Of a DNA stretch of 64,000 bases, positions 19,838 through 28,899 are shown one piece after another. The notes under the pieces are model-generated. The model searched no databases. It was not told the DNA's origin and saw nothing but the letters and a program-made list of their open reading frames with translations. Positions within the stretch are counted from its first letter, which is position 1; each line of letters begins with the position of its first letter. The DNA lies in NCBI GenBank assembly GCA_040389065.1, contig JAZKAR010000023.1, forward strand, positions 191,568-255,567, in the 5' to 3' direction. Source of the DNA: JAZKAR01 sp040389065. GTDB taxonomy: Bacteria > Pseudomonadota > Gammaproteobacteria > Burkholderiales > Casimicrobiaceae. The position numbers and the translations under genes are program-made.

Positions 19838-21136
19838 ATGTTACATTACTATTCTTGTTTTATACGCTTTGTTTTCTTATTTTTCCTGATGGTAAGCTTA
19901 ACTGCTCTTGGCGTAGCTCAACCTCTTAGCCAATCGCCCAACTCACACAACCCACCCTATACTAAATCAATTGAAGTATTACATTGGTGGACTTCAGGGG
20001 GTGAAGCTCAAGCATTAAACGTAATTAGAAATGAAATGGTAAGTAAAGGTTTCTTGTGGAAAGATAGCCCTATCGTTGGCTCAGATGGGCTGCAACAAAA
20101 ACGGGTATTACGCGCCCGTATGAGTGAAAAAAACCCTCCTGATGTGGTGCTTACGCAATATGTTCCGCACTTTGCTCGTAGTGGCTTTCTTGAAACATTA
20201 GACGATATTGCTCTTGAAGATAACTGGCAGGCACTTATTCCTGAACCGCTTCAACATAGTATGAAATATAACGGGCATTGGATGGCTGTGCCCGTTAACA
20301 TTCAGCGTTTTAACTGGGTTTGGGCCAACAAAAAAATATTTACCACTCTGCAATTGCAACCGCCTCAAACATTTGATGAACTGATTGAGGTATGTAAAAA
20401 AATTAAACAAGCGGGATACATTCCCTTTGCGCATGGCGGTCAAGCTTGGCAAGATGAAATATTTTTTGAATCTATTTTATTATCAGTAGGAGGCGTCTCG
20501 CTTTTCAATAAAGCCCTTGTCGAATTTGATCTTAATGTTTTAAACAGTGAAAAAATGGTCACCGTGTTTGAACGCGTTGCACAAATACGTGAGTTTTTTG
20601 ATAAAGATTTTATTAATCGTGATTGGAATTTAGCTACTTCAATGATCATTCACGATAAAGCAGCCATGCAGGTAATGGGCGATTGGGCCAAAGGTGAATT
20701 CACCAAAGCACATCAACTTCCTAATAAAGAATTTTTATGCTTTGCATTCCCTGATACACGCCATATTTTTTTATTTGCAACTGATTTTTTTGGTATTCTT
20801 AAAGCGCCCAAAGACCAAAATAAACGCTCTCAACACATTTTTGTTCGCACTTTATTTGATAAACCGGTTCAAGAAAAATTTAATCAAATAAAAGGATCTA
20901 TTCCTTTTAGACAAGATATTAATATGCAACATTTTGATGAATGCTCGCAGCAGTCAAAAACCGATTTTAATCTCGCATTAAAGAAACAAAGGGTGGTTGA
21001 ACATATGGATATGCGTCTGCAAGAAAAACGCAGAAATGCAGTTTATACTGCTATTGCCAATGCTTTTCACGACCATAACTTATCTGCTAAAGACGCTGCA
21101 AAAGCTTTTTTAAAAGCTGCTCAAACCACTCAATAG
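19838..21136 (+). CDS. Periplasmic sugar-type ABC substrate-binding protein, copy 1
   Basis: This is a 432-residue protein. A signal peptide covers about residues 1-28 (FVFLFFLMVSLTALGVAQ). The mature part has the family 1 solute-binding pattern IEVLHWWTSGGEAQAL at the start, NPPDVVLTQY and QVMGDWAKGEF. The start chosen puts Met just before the signal peptide; a GTG 48 bases upstream is also in frame. No permease or ATPase genes are nearby. The next gene is a close paralogue at roughly two-thirds identity by eye. The substrate is probably a sugar, inferred from family only. Confidence 0.88.
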   Translation: MLHYYSCFIRFVFLFFLMVSLTALGVAQPLSQSPNSHNPPYTKSIEVLHWWTSGGEAQALNVIRNEMVSKGFLWKDSPIVGSDGLQQKRVLRARMSEKNPPDVVLTQYVPHFARSGFLETLDDIALEDNWQALIPEPLQHSMKYNGHWMAVPVNIQRFNWVWANKKIFTTLQLQPPQTFDELIEVCKKIKQAGYIPFAHGGQAWQDEIFFESILLSVGGVSLFNKALVEFDLNVLNSEKMVTVFERVAQIREFFDKDFINRDWNLATSMIIHDKAAMQVMGDWAKGEFTKAHQLPNKEFLCFAFPDTRHIFLFATDFFGILKAPKDQNKRSQHIFVRTLFDKPVQEKFNQIKGSIPFRQDINMQHFDECSQQSKTDFNLALKKQRVVEHMDMRLQEKRRNAVYTAIANAFHDHNLSAKDAAKAFLKAAQTTQ

Positions 21137-21220
21137 CAAGGGCTTTTTAGCTTGTTATTATCTTGATATTAAAAAAGTAACTTAATACTCGCTAGAATAG
21201 TACAGAGGAATAAACAGTTT

Positions 21221-22489
21221 ATGGCACCTTTTCGTTCTTATTATATTGCGTGTGTTTTTTTCTTTTTAGCCGCGAACCTTTCTTGTACAGCCATAGCCGA
21301 TACGAAACAATTTATTGAAGTTCATCATTGGTGGTTTTCAGGGGGTGAAGCCCGCGCCCTAGAGACTATAAAAAAAGAAATGAGTCATAAAGGGTTTACG
21401 TGGAAAGATAGCTTAATTAAAGGATCAGATGGGTTACAGCAAAAACGGGTGCTGCGCGCCCGAATAAATAGTAAAAATCCACCTGATATCATATTAACTC
21501 AATATATTCCTCATTTTGCAGAAAGCGGCTTTTTGGAACCGCTTGATGATATCGCGAAAGAAAATAATTGGCGAACACTTATTCCTGATCCCATACAACA
21601 ACGGTTAAAGTACAAAGGCCACTGGCTGGCGGTACCGATTAATATTCAGCGCTTTAATTGGGTATGGGCAAATAAAAAAATATTTGACCAATTACATTTG
21701 AAACCGCCTCAAACATACGAAGAACTTATAGAGGTTTCTAAAAAAATTAAACAAGCAGGCTATACCCCTTTTGCCCATGGCGAGCAAGCTTGGCAAGATT
21801 TAATCTTTTTTGAATCTATTTTGCTCTCCGTTGGTGGCACGGCGCTATACAATAAAGCCCTGGTAGAATTTGATGCTAATGTATTAAACGGTAAAAAAAT
21901 GGAAACCGTTTTTGAGCGTGTACTACAAATAAGAACTTTTTTTGATAAAGATTATATAGGCCGTGATTGGAATCTGGCTACCTCGATGATTATTCATAAT
22001 AAAGCTGCTATGCAAGTAATGGGTGATTGGGTAAAAGGTGAGTTTACGCTAGCGCATCAATCCCCTAATAAGGATTTTTTATGCTTTGCCTTTCCTGATA
22101 CACAAGATATTTTTCTATTCACATCCGATTTTTTTAGCGTTATCAAAACTTCATATAAACATAACAAAGAAGCGCAATATGCTTTTGTGAACACAATTTT
22201 TGATAAAAATATCCAAGAAAAATTTAATCTTGCAAAAGGTTCTCTACCCGCTCGCCAAGATACCAATACAGCGTCATTTGATGACTGCTCACAACAAGCA
22301 AAAATTGATTTTAATCGTGCACTAAAAAAGAAAAAAGTTATCGAACATATGGATATTCGCTTAACTGAAGCTCAACGCAATATTATTTATAAACCTATTG
22401 TAAATGCATTTTCTTTGCCTAACATTACTGCAAAAGAAGCCGCTCAAGCATTTGCTTTAGCGGCTCTGACTTTAAAAAATATGCAATAA
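21221..22489 (+). CDS. Periplasmic sugar-type ABC substrate-binding protein, copy 2
   Basis: This 422-residue protein has a signal peptide ending CTAIA near residue 26. It parallels the upstream gene along its whole length: IEVHHWWFSGGEARAL, KGSDGLQQKRVLRAR, NPPDIILTQY, QVMGDWVKGEF and a matching C-terminus. A tandem duplication is the simple explanation, with differences spread through the protein suggesting it is not recent. No transporter partners are encoded in the window, so it either serves a remote ABC system or has a sensing role. Confidence 0.88.
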   Translation: MAPFRSYYIACVFFFLAANLSCTAIADTKQFIEVHHWWFSGGEARALETIKKEMSHKGFTWKDSLIKGSDGLQQKRVLRARINSKNPPDIILTQYIPHFAESGFLEPLDDIAKENNWRTLIPDPIQQRLKYKGHWLAVPINIQRFNWVWANKKIFDQLHLKPPQTYEELIEVSKKIKQAGYTPFAHGEQAWQDLIFFESILLSVGGTALYNKALVEFDANVLNGKKMETVFERVLQIRTFFDKDYIGRDWNLATSMIIHNKAAMQVMGDWVKGEFTLAHQSPNKDFLCFAFPDTQDIFLFTSDFFSVIKTSYKHNKEAQYAFVNTIFDKNIQEKFNLAKGSLPARQDTNTASFDDCSQQAKIDFNRALKKKKVIEHMDIRLTEAQRNIIYKPIVNAFSLPNITAKEAAQAFALAALTLKNMQ

Positions 22490-22494
22490 CCATT

Positions 22495-23367
22495 TCAATG
22501 TAAATATTGATCAAAAAAACGCTTTACTTTGCGCTCATAACCTACAGGGTCTTTAAAATAAACTCTTCCATGCCCTGCATCTTTTACTTCAAAGATTTCT
22601 TTTTGCTTACTGCCTGCCGCATTAAATAATGCATGCGCTTCTTCAGGGTACGCTGACTGATCTGCTGTTCCGTAAATAATTAATACCGGAGAATGTATAT
22701 TTTTTATAGCCTCAACCGGGTGTAAATCGCTTAATTTAGCATGAAGACGAAAAGGAATTTGCGCCAATAATAAAGGCGAAAGCAGCTTAGAAGCGGTGTC
22801 TCCTGCTAGCCACTTAATACGATGATAGGTGGCCTGTTCAATTGTTGCATAGGTTGAATCTAACACGAGTGCATCAGCTTCTAAAGGCGACGCGCCAAGT
22901 ACAGCAGCTGCTCCTCCCATAGAATGGCCCCATACCCCAATTTTGCGGCACTTGCCTTGCTCTTTCAGCCAATTAAATGCCACACGCGCATCATCTGATT
23001 CCCGCAGCCCTAAGGTAACCATATCAGGCTTTGAAGCACCATGCCCTCTAAAATCAAACAATAAAAGTGAGTAATTCGCATCGTATAAAAAGTTTGCAAT
23101 ATTAATCATACGATTACGATTGCCATTTAAACCATGCATCATCAATACGCAGCGATGGGTTGAATTATTAGGCGCCTCAACAAACCAGCCTGAAATTCTT
23201 CCTTGATTCAAGTGTATATCACGCACTAACCAATTTGCGGGAGGCGCTTTAATCTCTTTATTTTTGGGGGCAATATACATAGACCCCAGCCGTAAAGCTA
23301 CCCCTATTAACGTAGCAAATAAAATTATAAAAATTATAAAAATACGCTTTTTCCAAACCTTAGGCAC
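22495..23367 (-). CDS. Membrane-anchored alpha/beta hydrolase
   Basis: This is a 290-residue protein with an N-terminal uncleaved membrane anchor (about residues 8-26). An alpha/beta hydrolase domain follows: oxyanion region LMMHGLNGN, RGHGAS, the nucleophile elbow GHSMGG, catalytic Asp in YGTADQS and His in DAGHGR. All three catalytic residues are present. It resembles the BEM46/YqkD-like serine hydrolases and probably faces the periplasm. The start is GTG with GAGA upstream. It is convergent with the second binding-protein gene, whose stop is five bases away. Confidence 0.85.
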   Translation of the reverse strand: MPKVWKKRIFIIFIILFATLIGVALRLGSMYIAPKNKEIKAPPANWLVRDIHLNQGRISGWFVEAPNNSTHRCVLMMHGLNGNRNRMINIANFLYDANYSLLLFDFRGHGASKPDMVTLGLRESDDARVAFNWLKEQGKCRKIGVWGHSMGGAAAVLGASPLEADALVLDSTYATIEQATYHRIKWLAGDTASKLLSPLLLAQIPFRLHAKLSDLHPVEAIKNIHSPVLIIYGTADQSAYPEEAHALFNAAGSKQKEIFEVKDAGHGRVYFKDPVGYERKVKRFFDQYLH

Positions 23368-23501
23368 AATACTGATTCTCTTAAAAATATTTATAGTTTT
23401 TAGACTTTTTAGGCATTAGGTAGACATTAAGCAGACGTTGTGCAGTTTCACTCTTGTGCGTATTGGCAACTCGCCGCACTCCTTAATACACCTACATATC
23501 A

Positions 23502-23855
23502 TTATTCACGGTGTAATTTAGCTACCTCTAAGGCCTTAAGATAACGCTGCCAAAGCTCATCATGATGTGTTGAGAGATGATAAAGATAATCCCAGGTGTA
23601 AATTCCCGTTGTATGCCCATCATTAAACAGAGGCTTTATGCCATAGTTTCCTACTGACTCGACTTCGGTGATAACAACGTTTTTTTTACCGTATTGTAAA
23701 ATAGCTTCTTCTGGGCGATGGCCTTGCACTTCTGCCGAAGGAGAATGTACCCGTAAAAACTCATAACTCAATTCAAATGGAGTTTCATGTTCATCAAATC
23801 TGAGAAATAAAAGGCGCTGTTCTCGGTTAAATCGTAACTCTATGGGTGTGGGCAT
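23502..23855 (-). CDS. DUF971 domain protein
   Basis: This is a 117-residue protein. The segments LRFDEHETPFELSYEFLRVHSPSAE and the C-terminal DGHTTGIYTWDYLYHL match DUF971, the domain also found at the N-terminus of gamma-butyrobetaine hydroxylases. The start ATG has AGGA eight bases upstream and lies inside the last codons of the nudix gene, overlapping it by 16 bases, so the two are translationally coupled. Function is unknown; a link to Fe-S or cofactor carriers has been suggested for the family. Confidence 0.85.
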   Translation of the reverse strand: MPTPIELRFNREQRLLFLRFDEHETPFELSYEFLRVHSPSAEVQGHRPEEAILQYGKKNVVITEVESVGNYGIKPLFNDGHTTGIYTWDYLYHLSTHHDELWQRYLKALEVAKLHRE

Positions 23856-24415
23856 GAAAATTGTCCTAAATGGGCTAACCATAGTAAGCCTAGCATGGTT
23901 TTGCCATCTCGAATTTTACCTTCTTTAACCCATTCCATTGCTTCTTTATGAGAAATAGACAACGTTTCAATAAACTCGCCCTGATCGGGATTAGCCTGTG
24001 TTGCATAAAGATCGGTAGCAAGATACACATAAATGGTTTCAGACGTGTAGCTAACAATAGGATGAAATGCTGTTAAAAACATCCAATTTTTTGCCCGGTA
24101 GCCCGTTTCTTCTTCAAGCTCACGCTGAGCTGTAAAAAGCGTATCTTCCCCTACCTCTACTTTTCCTGCCGGAAACTCTACCATAATGGAATGAAATGGG
24201 GTTCTATATTGAAACTCCATTAAATAGTATTCCTCATTGAGCATAGGAATAACCATCACTGCACCAGGGTGCTGAATATATTCGCGTGTACCTTCTGAGC
24301 CATCAGGCAACTTAACATGGTCTTTATAAATTTGTAAAAAAGAACCATCGTAAACACGTTCTGAATTCAATGTAGTTTCTTCCAAGTCGGTAGTAGGTTG
24401 ATGTTTCGAATGCAT
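23840..24415 (-). CDS. nudF: Nudix hydrolase, ADP-ribose pyrophosphatase type
   Basis: This is a 191-residue protein. The complete Nudix box GKVEVGED...RELEEETGY is visible at about residues 86-108, with the upstream proline-rich PAG and downstream P-I-V-S-Y-T typical of ADP-ribose pyrophosphatases. It hydrolyses ADP-ribose to AMP and ribose 5-phosphate with Mg2+. The start chosen is the ATG six bases after AAGG; an upstream ATG adds seven residues without a site. It is coupled by overlap to the DUF971 gene downstream. Confidence 0.88.
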   Translation of the reverse strand: MHSKHQPTTDLEETTLNSERVYDGSFLQIYKDHVKLPDGSEGTREYIQHPGAVMVIPMLNEEYYLMEFQYRTPFHSIMVEFPAGKVEVGEDTLFTAQRELEEETGYRAKNWMFLTAFHPIVSYTSETIYVYLATDLYATQANPDQGEFIETLSISHKEAMEWVKEGKIRDGKTMLGLLWLAHLGQFSCPHP

Positions 24416-24547
24416 GTAAAACCTTATGGTTATCAATTAGCTCATATTATTAAAAACTATATTCGTATCGGCTGCGCAAAGGCATGTTCTAAATCAGTAT
24501 TAACACCTCTACTATTTTAAAAATAAGTTTGATAGTAGATAGATGGC

Positions 24548-25069
24548 TCAAGCTGCAGTATTTTCATCGAGACTTTGCCACATATGAACTTTGGCCTGGT
24601 ACCCTGAGGAAGTGAGGATAGCCATAGGCTCGACACCAAACGGCTTGAAACCACATGCCTCGTACAAGCAGAGGGCAGACTTGTTGCCCTCTGTAACTGT
24701 AAGCATCAGGACGCGAGCATCAGGACGGGTGCGAGCATGCTCGGCTGCCGCTTGAATCAATGCTTTGCCGACGCCAAGACCGCGACACGTTTCGGCAACG
24801 AACATTCCCATGACATGAACCTTGTGCTTTGTCTTAGCTCTATTTGAGAACTCAAGCGCCACCGTGCCAACAAGTTCTCTTTCATTAAACGCTCCAAAAA
24901 CAATACTTTCTTCCCTTGAGCCAGCAATGCGTTTCAACCACCATGAATCAGGCTGCGCTGCCCGTTCTTCAAGCGTTGAAGTAAACGCATCAGGCGCATG
25001 CTCATACGCATGAAGCATCAAACATCGGTATTCAGCAGCGTGTTCAGCGGTTAGCGGGGCGACTTGCAT
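24548..25069 (-). CDS. GNAT-family N-acetyltransferase, GC-rich
   Basis: This is a 173-residue protein. The GNAT core is clear: VMGMFVAETCRGLGVGKALI contains the acetyl-CoA pyrophosphate loop (RGLGVG), followed by LTVTEGNKSALCLYEACGF. The substrate cannot be predicted. The gene is noticeably richer in G and C than its neighbours (stretches above 55% by eye against about 40%) with different codon choices (GCG, CGC, ACG), which suggests recent transfer. It stands alone between nudF and hemF. Confidence 0.88.
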   Translation of the reverse strand: MQVAPLTAEHAAEYRCLMLHAYEHAPDAFTSTLEERAAQPDSWWLKRIAGSREESIVFGAFNERELVGTVALEFSNRAKTKHKVHVMGMFVAETCRGLGVGKALIQAAAEHARTRPDARVLMLTVTEGNKSALCLYEACGFKPFGVEPMAILTSSGYQAKVHMWQSLDENTAA

Positions 25070-25236
25070 GCGTTCTGCTGCCTAATAATATAGAGATCAA
25101 AAGATAGTATGAGGATTGTAAGCATTAGAATACGCATTAATAAGATGCATATAGCTAATTGTTTCAACGCCTATATACTAAAATAACGTTTAATTTTAGA
25201 AAAGCACTCTAATAAACAGGTTTCTTCAAACAAATA

Positions 25237-26172
25237 TTAAAGTGATGGATGAATAGCAACGCCTTTAAGCCCCAACCAATCACGCTCAGTTAAAAACTCA
25301 CTATATAACTTAGATTCAGGCGAACCAGCTTCAGGCGCCCATTGGTAAGCCCAATGCGCGGCAGGAGGCATCGACATCAGAATCGACTCTGTACGCCCTC
25401 CAGATTGAAGACCGAATAAGGTTCCTCGATCTTGTACTAAATTAAATTCAACATAACGCCCACGGCGATACGCTTGAAAATTGCGTTCTCGCTCACTAAA
25501 AGAGTGATACTGGCGGCGCTCCAAAATAGGCATATACGCTTCAAGAAAATGATCGCCCACGCTACGCATCATGGCAAACAACGTATCAAAATCTGCATCG
25601 CACACATCATCATAAAAAATACCGCCTATGCCTCGCGGCTCCTGACGATGCTTCAAAAAGAAGTAGCGATCACACGCTTCTTTATAAACAGGATAACGAT
25701 GCACACCAAAAGGATCTAAGGCTTGTTTACATTGGTGATGAAAGTGAACCGCATCTTCCTCAAATCCATAATAGGGGGTGAGATCCATTCCTCCCCCAAA
25801 CCACCATACTGGCTCTTTATCTACAGGGTAAGCAATAAAATAACGAACATTAAGATGTACAGTGGGCATATACGGATTACGAGGGTGCACCACTAACGAA
25901 ACCCCCGAAGCCTCAAAGGCAGAGCCAGCTAAATGCATGCGCTCAGCCGTTGCGGCAGGAGGCAATGCATCGCCTTTAATATGCGAAAAGCCTACCCCTG
26001 CCCGTTCAAATACTTTGCCATGCTCAAGCAAACAGGTAACGCCCCCCCCTGTATCATTGGGTCTTTCCCAGGTATCTTTCAAAAACGCATGACCATCAAA
26101 ACTCTCAAGCGCGTTTACAATAGAGTGCTGTAGTAAGAGCAAATAGTCTATTACCGGGCGTGTAACAATCAT
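25237..26172 (-). CDS. hemF: Oxygen-dependent coproporphyrinogen III oxidase
   Basis: This 311-residue cytoplasmic enzyme converts coproporphyrinogen III to protoporphyrinogen IX in haem synthesis using O2. Diagnostic segments are TWERPNDTGGGVTCLLE, GVGFSHIKG, the long WFGGGMDLTPYYGFEEDAVHFHH and RRGRYVEFNLVQDRGT. The length is close to the 299 residues of E. coli HemF. The start chosen has AGAAG eight bases upstream; an ATG 15 bases earlier is also in frame. Use of HemF implies growth with oxygen. Confidence 0.95.
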   Translation of the reverse strand: MIVTRPVIDYLLLLQHSIVNALESFDGHAFLKDTWERPNDTGGGVTCLLEHGKVFERAGVGFSHIKGDALPPAATAERMHLAGSAFEASGVSLVVHPRNPYMPTVHLNVRYFIAYPVDKEPVWWFGGGMDLTPYYGFEEDAVHFHHQCKQALDPFGVHRYPVYKEACDRYFFLKHRQEPRGIGGIFYDDVCDADFDTLFAMMRSVGDHFLEAYMPILERRQYHSFSERERNFQAYRRGRYVEFNLVQDRGTLFGLQSGGRTESILMSMPPAAHWAYQWAPEAGSPESKLYSEFLTERDWLGLKGVAIHPSL

Positions 26173-26328
26173 AATGGTTCTTCTCATGCGTAAGAAATTT
26201 GCAGTAATTTTAACATGAACCTATTTACAAGGCGTCTTTGGTATGTGATACGCGCAACAGAGAGTGTTGTAGATTTTAGCAGCTTGCCGAAAAATCGGGT
26301 GTTAGCACACTAGCCCAAAGGAGCTTTC

Positions 26329-26357
26329 TTGACAGCCCCTAGTGGCTAAGCTAAAGT
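26329..26357 (+). promoter_or_regulatory. Sigma-70 promoter of tRNA-Leu
   Basis: TTGACA at 26329-26334 and TAAAGT at 26352-26357 are separated by exactly 17 bases, and the tRNA begins 18 bases after the -10 element. Confidence 0.8.
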
Positions 26358-26375
26358 AGCAACCATGCCCAGAAT

Positions 26376-26460
26376 GCCCAGGTGGCGGAATTGGTAGACG
26401 CGCACGGTTCAGGTCCGTGTACCGAAAGGTGTGGGGGTTCGAGTCCCTTTCTGGGCACCA
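26376..26460 (+). tRNA. tRNA-Leu (anticodon CAG)
   Basis: This is an 85-base class II tRNA. Acceptor arms GCCCAGG and TCTGGGC pair, with discriminator A and encoded CCA. The anticodon stem CACGG/CCGTG encloses loop TTCAGGT with anticodon CAG at 26410-26412. There is a long variable arm and a GGTTCGAGTCC T arm. It is preceded by its own promoter. Confidence 0.97.
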
Positions 26461-26761
26461 TTTCTATTGCTGCATGTTCCCAAGATTGCTAAAACTCCCT
26501 TGTAAATCAATATATCAAAGCCCTTTCTTTATCAAAAATCGAGATAGCCGAAATTCTGGCTTTTATATTTACCAAACTGCCCTAATTTGCTTTGATAACG
26601 CATTACAAGATCAATAACATTCTTGCACGGAATGACATAACCTTTGACTAGTGGGTCCACCCATAGGGATTAAAAAAACTACTTAATGGTTGGCTTTAAC
26701 AACTCAAAAAATAAACTAAATTACTTACTTCGTGGTAAGGTGCTGGCGTTTTAATCTAATA
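26461..26761. other. Non-coding gap with the 5' flank of the first PEP-CTERM cassette
   Basis: There is no gene here. From about 26667 it carries the cassette 5' flank (GGATTAAAAAAACT ... TTCGTGGTAAGGTGCTG), which recurs almost base for base at 28793-28899 and in shorter form at 27789-27835. Confidence 0.7.
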
Positions 26762-27526
26762 ATGAAAATAAAAATGTTAAAAAAACTCGCGCTAGCCCTA
26801 TCTTTTGCTGCACTTGCTTCGCAATCATTTGGTCAGATTTTTGCCGATAAAAATGCATGGGAAGCTGATCTGGTTAAATATAATAACCTTATCGCATTTA
26901 ATGCAAATTGGTACTCAAAAGATGATTGGAAAAATAATATATTCCCATTAGAGGAAACAAAGCAACTATTTAGATCGGGAAATCTTGCATACACTTATAA
27001 AGTTGGGGCAGAAATTAAATCCATGATTATTAATGTGAATGTATCTGTTGATGACACATTAAAATTAACAGACAACGGTACTGTGGTTGCTTATGGTATT
27101 GGGCATGGAGACAATTTTGGAATAGAAAATGGATGGCTTTACGATAGGGTCAGTAGTTTAGGAACTACATCGATTTATTTAGATCCAACCGAACAGCTTC
27201 AAATTTCCGCATGGGGTACTTATTTTGATCTAACGCCAGGTGGGGCAGGAAAAGGATTATCCACAAATTCTGGAGATATTGCATCCAATACCAAGGGTGG
27301 CTTTTTTGGCGGCAGCGGGAGTGTTATTGAAATATCTCCAGGAAAAGAGCTTGGAATGGCTGAGTCTTACAGAATGAGCAGCGAGATATATTATGGAAAA
27401 GTTACTTATGAAGTATCAGCAGCCCCTGAACCCGAAACATACGCGATGCTTCTTTTGGGATTGGGAAGCATCGGGTACGTTAAAAGAAAGAAGCTTCTGA
27501 CTACGCGTATGGAACAGAAACATTAA
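26762..27526 (+). CDS. PEP-CTERM sorting-signal protein, cassette 1
   Basis: This 254-residue exported protein has a signal peptide (LALALSFAALASQSFGQ) and a C-terminal sorting signal of Pro-Glu-Pro, a hydrophobic helix (YAMLLLGLGSIGYV) and KRKK. Such tails are processed by exosortase, with the protein ending up at or outside the outer membrane; no exosortase gene lies in the window. The mature part is Gly/Asp/Asn-rich with a DKNAWEADL segment recalling the DRDAW of cassette 2. The 3' coding end is nearly identical to cassette 3 although the mature domains are unrelated. Confidence 0.85.
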   Translation: MKIKMLKKLALALSFAALASQSFGQIFADKNAWEADLVKYNNLIAFNANWYSKDDWKNNIFPLEETKQLFRSGNLAYTYKVGAEIKSMIINVNVSVDDTLKLTDNGTVVAYGIGHGDNFGIENGWLYDRVSSLGTTSIYLDPTEQLQISAWGTYFDLTPGGAGKGLSTNSGDIASNTKGGFFGGSGSVIEISPGKELGMAESYRMSSEIYYGKVTYEVSAAPEPETYAMLLLGLGSIGYVKRKKLLTTRMEQKH

Positions 27527-27530
27527 GAAC

Positions 27531-27720
27531 ACTATTTACTGCTCTGATGTTTACGGATTTGCCTAAAGAGATAGATTAAGGACTTTGAAGGCTTATATTC
27601 CTAGCCATTATGCCATTGGTAACTGCTGATAAAAGCATTAATCGTTAGGCTCCTCAACTCTAAGGCGCTATCATTTTATAAGCAATGGCATCACCAAACG
27701 TTACGCCATGCCATAAAATT
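27531..27720. repeat. Cassette 3' flank repeat, copy 1
   Basis: About 180 bases after cassette 1, including TTATATTCCTAGCC, ATTAATCG and TTACGCCATGCCATAA. It recurs after cassettes 2 and 3. It contains short inverted repeats (GGCAT/ATGCC) and no reading frame of note. Confidence 0.75.
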
Positions 27721-27788
27721 AAGTCGGCGAAGTTAAGCAAAGGGGCGCTATTTCACCACCCCTTTTCAAAAAACAGACCAATAAACGT

Positions 27789-27835
27789 ACTTCGTGGTAA
27801 GGTGCTGCCGATTAAAATAAATCATGAGAATAATA
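27789..27835. repeat. Cassette 5' flank repeat before cassette 2
   Basis: ACTTCGTGGTAAGGTGCTGC followed by an AT-rich stretch and TGAGAATAATA just before the ATG. The same elements precede cassettes 1 and 3, so this is a conserved leader or promoter. Confidence 0.7.
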
Positions 27836-28540
27836 ATGTTAAAAAAACTTTTAATCGGCTTAAATTTAATGGGACTTTCTTTACCATTGTTTGCAAATCC
27901 TGGGATACTTACGCCAAAAGTTGCGTTTTTTACTGACAGGGACGCATGGATTGCAGCCTCTTACAACTCTTATCATCAAGAGAATTTAGAAAACGCAACC
28001 CCGTATCTTGGCGCAACTTTTGATGGAGCTACTAAAGGACTGGCATTTGCATCTGGATTTAAGTATGAAAAATATACAGACTTTAGCGATCCTTCTCTTT
28101 TAAGCAGTTCGAACGGCGCCATTAGTGACACCTTAGGCGCTCCAACAAAATCTTTATTTGCACTCCTTAATACGGGGGACAGCAGAGGAATCGGCGCAAA
28201 CTTTGATCTAAGTCCCAACGGTGCTGAGTCAGGAATTAATCTTATTGTTTATGGAGAAAGATCTGCCGACGCTTACATTATTCACAATCCAATTCCTTCA
28301 ACTGCTAACGGGCAGTTTTTTGGAGTTATAACAAGCTTCCCAGTTACATCGTTTAGGTTATGGTCTCAATCGTTATTTAGAGAAAGAACAACCCAGGAAA
28401 GCTTTACAATGAGCAGTATCCTTGTGGCGTCACCAACACCAGAGCCTGAAACCTACGCGATGCTTCTGTTAGGACTAGGAAGCATTGGCTACGTTAAAAG
28501 AAAAAAACTTCTGGCTATGCGCATGGAAAAGAAACATTAA
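27836..28540 (+). CDS. PEP-CTERM sorting-signal protein, cassette 2
   Basis: This 234-residue exported protein has a signal peptide ending LPLFA and a C-terminal PEPETYAMLLLGLGSIGYV helix followed by KRKK. The start is chosen by alignment with cassette 3, whose ATG follows the same GAGAATAATA; an in-frame ATG 12 bases upstream contains that GAGAA and is less likely. The mature domain begins with FFTDRDAW and is Ser/Gly/Asn-rich. It is inferred to be anchored or released at the cell surface by an exosortase encoded elsewhere. Confidence 0.85.
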   Translation: MLKKLLIGLNLMGLSLPLFANPGILTPKVAFFTDRDAWIAASYNSYHQENLENATPYLGATFDGATKGLAFASGFKYEKYTDFSDPSLLSSSNGAISDTLGAPTKSLFALLNTGDSRGIGANFDLSPNGAESGINLIVYGERSADAYIIHNPIPSTANGQFFGVITSFPVTSFRLWSQSLFRERTTQESFTMSSILVASPTPEPETYAMLLLGLGSIGYVKRKKLLAMRMEKKH

Positions 28541-28550
28541 GCACCCTGCT

Positions 28551-28740
28551 TAATGCTCTGATGTTTAAAGTTGTGGCTGCATAGTAGAAATAGACAGAGC
28601 ACCTTGACGGCTCACATTCCCAGCCGTTGCGCCGTTGGTAACGATTGATAAAACCATTAATCGTTTGGCTCCTCAATTTTAAGGCGTTATCCTTTTATAG
28701 GCGATAGCATAACCAAATGTTACGCCATGCCATAAGCACG
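28551..28740. repeat. Cassette 3' flank repeat, copy 2
   Basis: Diverged copy of the element at 27531-27720, with matching CATTAATCGTTTGGCTCCTC and TTACGCCATGCCATAA blocks. The following bases to 28899 carry a GCTGGGCGGAACAGACC block, also seen at 29719, and then the 5' flank of cassette 3. Confidence 0.75.
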
Positions 28741-28792
28741 CTGGGCGGAACAGACCTCATCATTGATTAATCATTAGCGCTCAAACATATGT

Positions 28793-28899
28793 GATTAAAA
28801 AAACTGCTTAATGGTTAGCTTTAACAATTCAAAAAATTAAACTAAATTAATTATTTCGTGGTAAGGTGCTGCCGTTTAAAATAAATCCTGAGAATAATA
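28793..28899. repeat. Cassette 5' flank repeat before cassette 3
   Basis: Near-identical to 26667-26761 (ACTGCTTAATGGTTAGCTTT and TTCGTGGTAAGGTGCTGCC), ending in GAGAATAATA before the ATG. Confidence 0.75.

Noticed and set aside
26667..28899. Sigma-54 promoter in the shared PEP-CTERM leader (TGG...TGC)
   Set aside because: The GG and GC elements in TGGTAAGGTGCTGCC are 9 bases apart instead of the required 10, so the match is not supported, although the leader itself is conserved.
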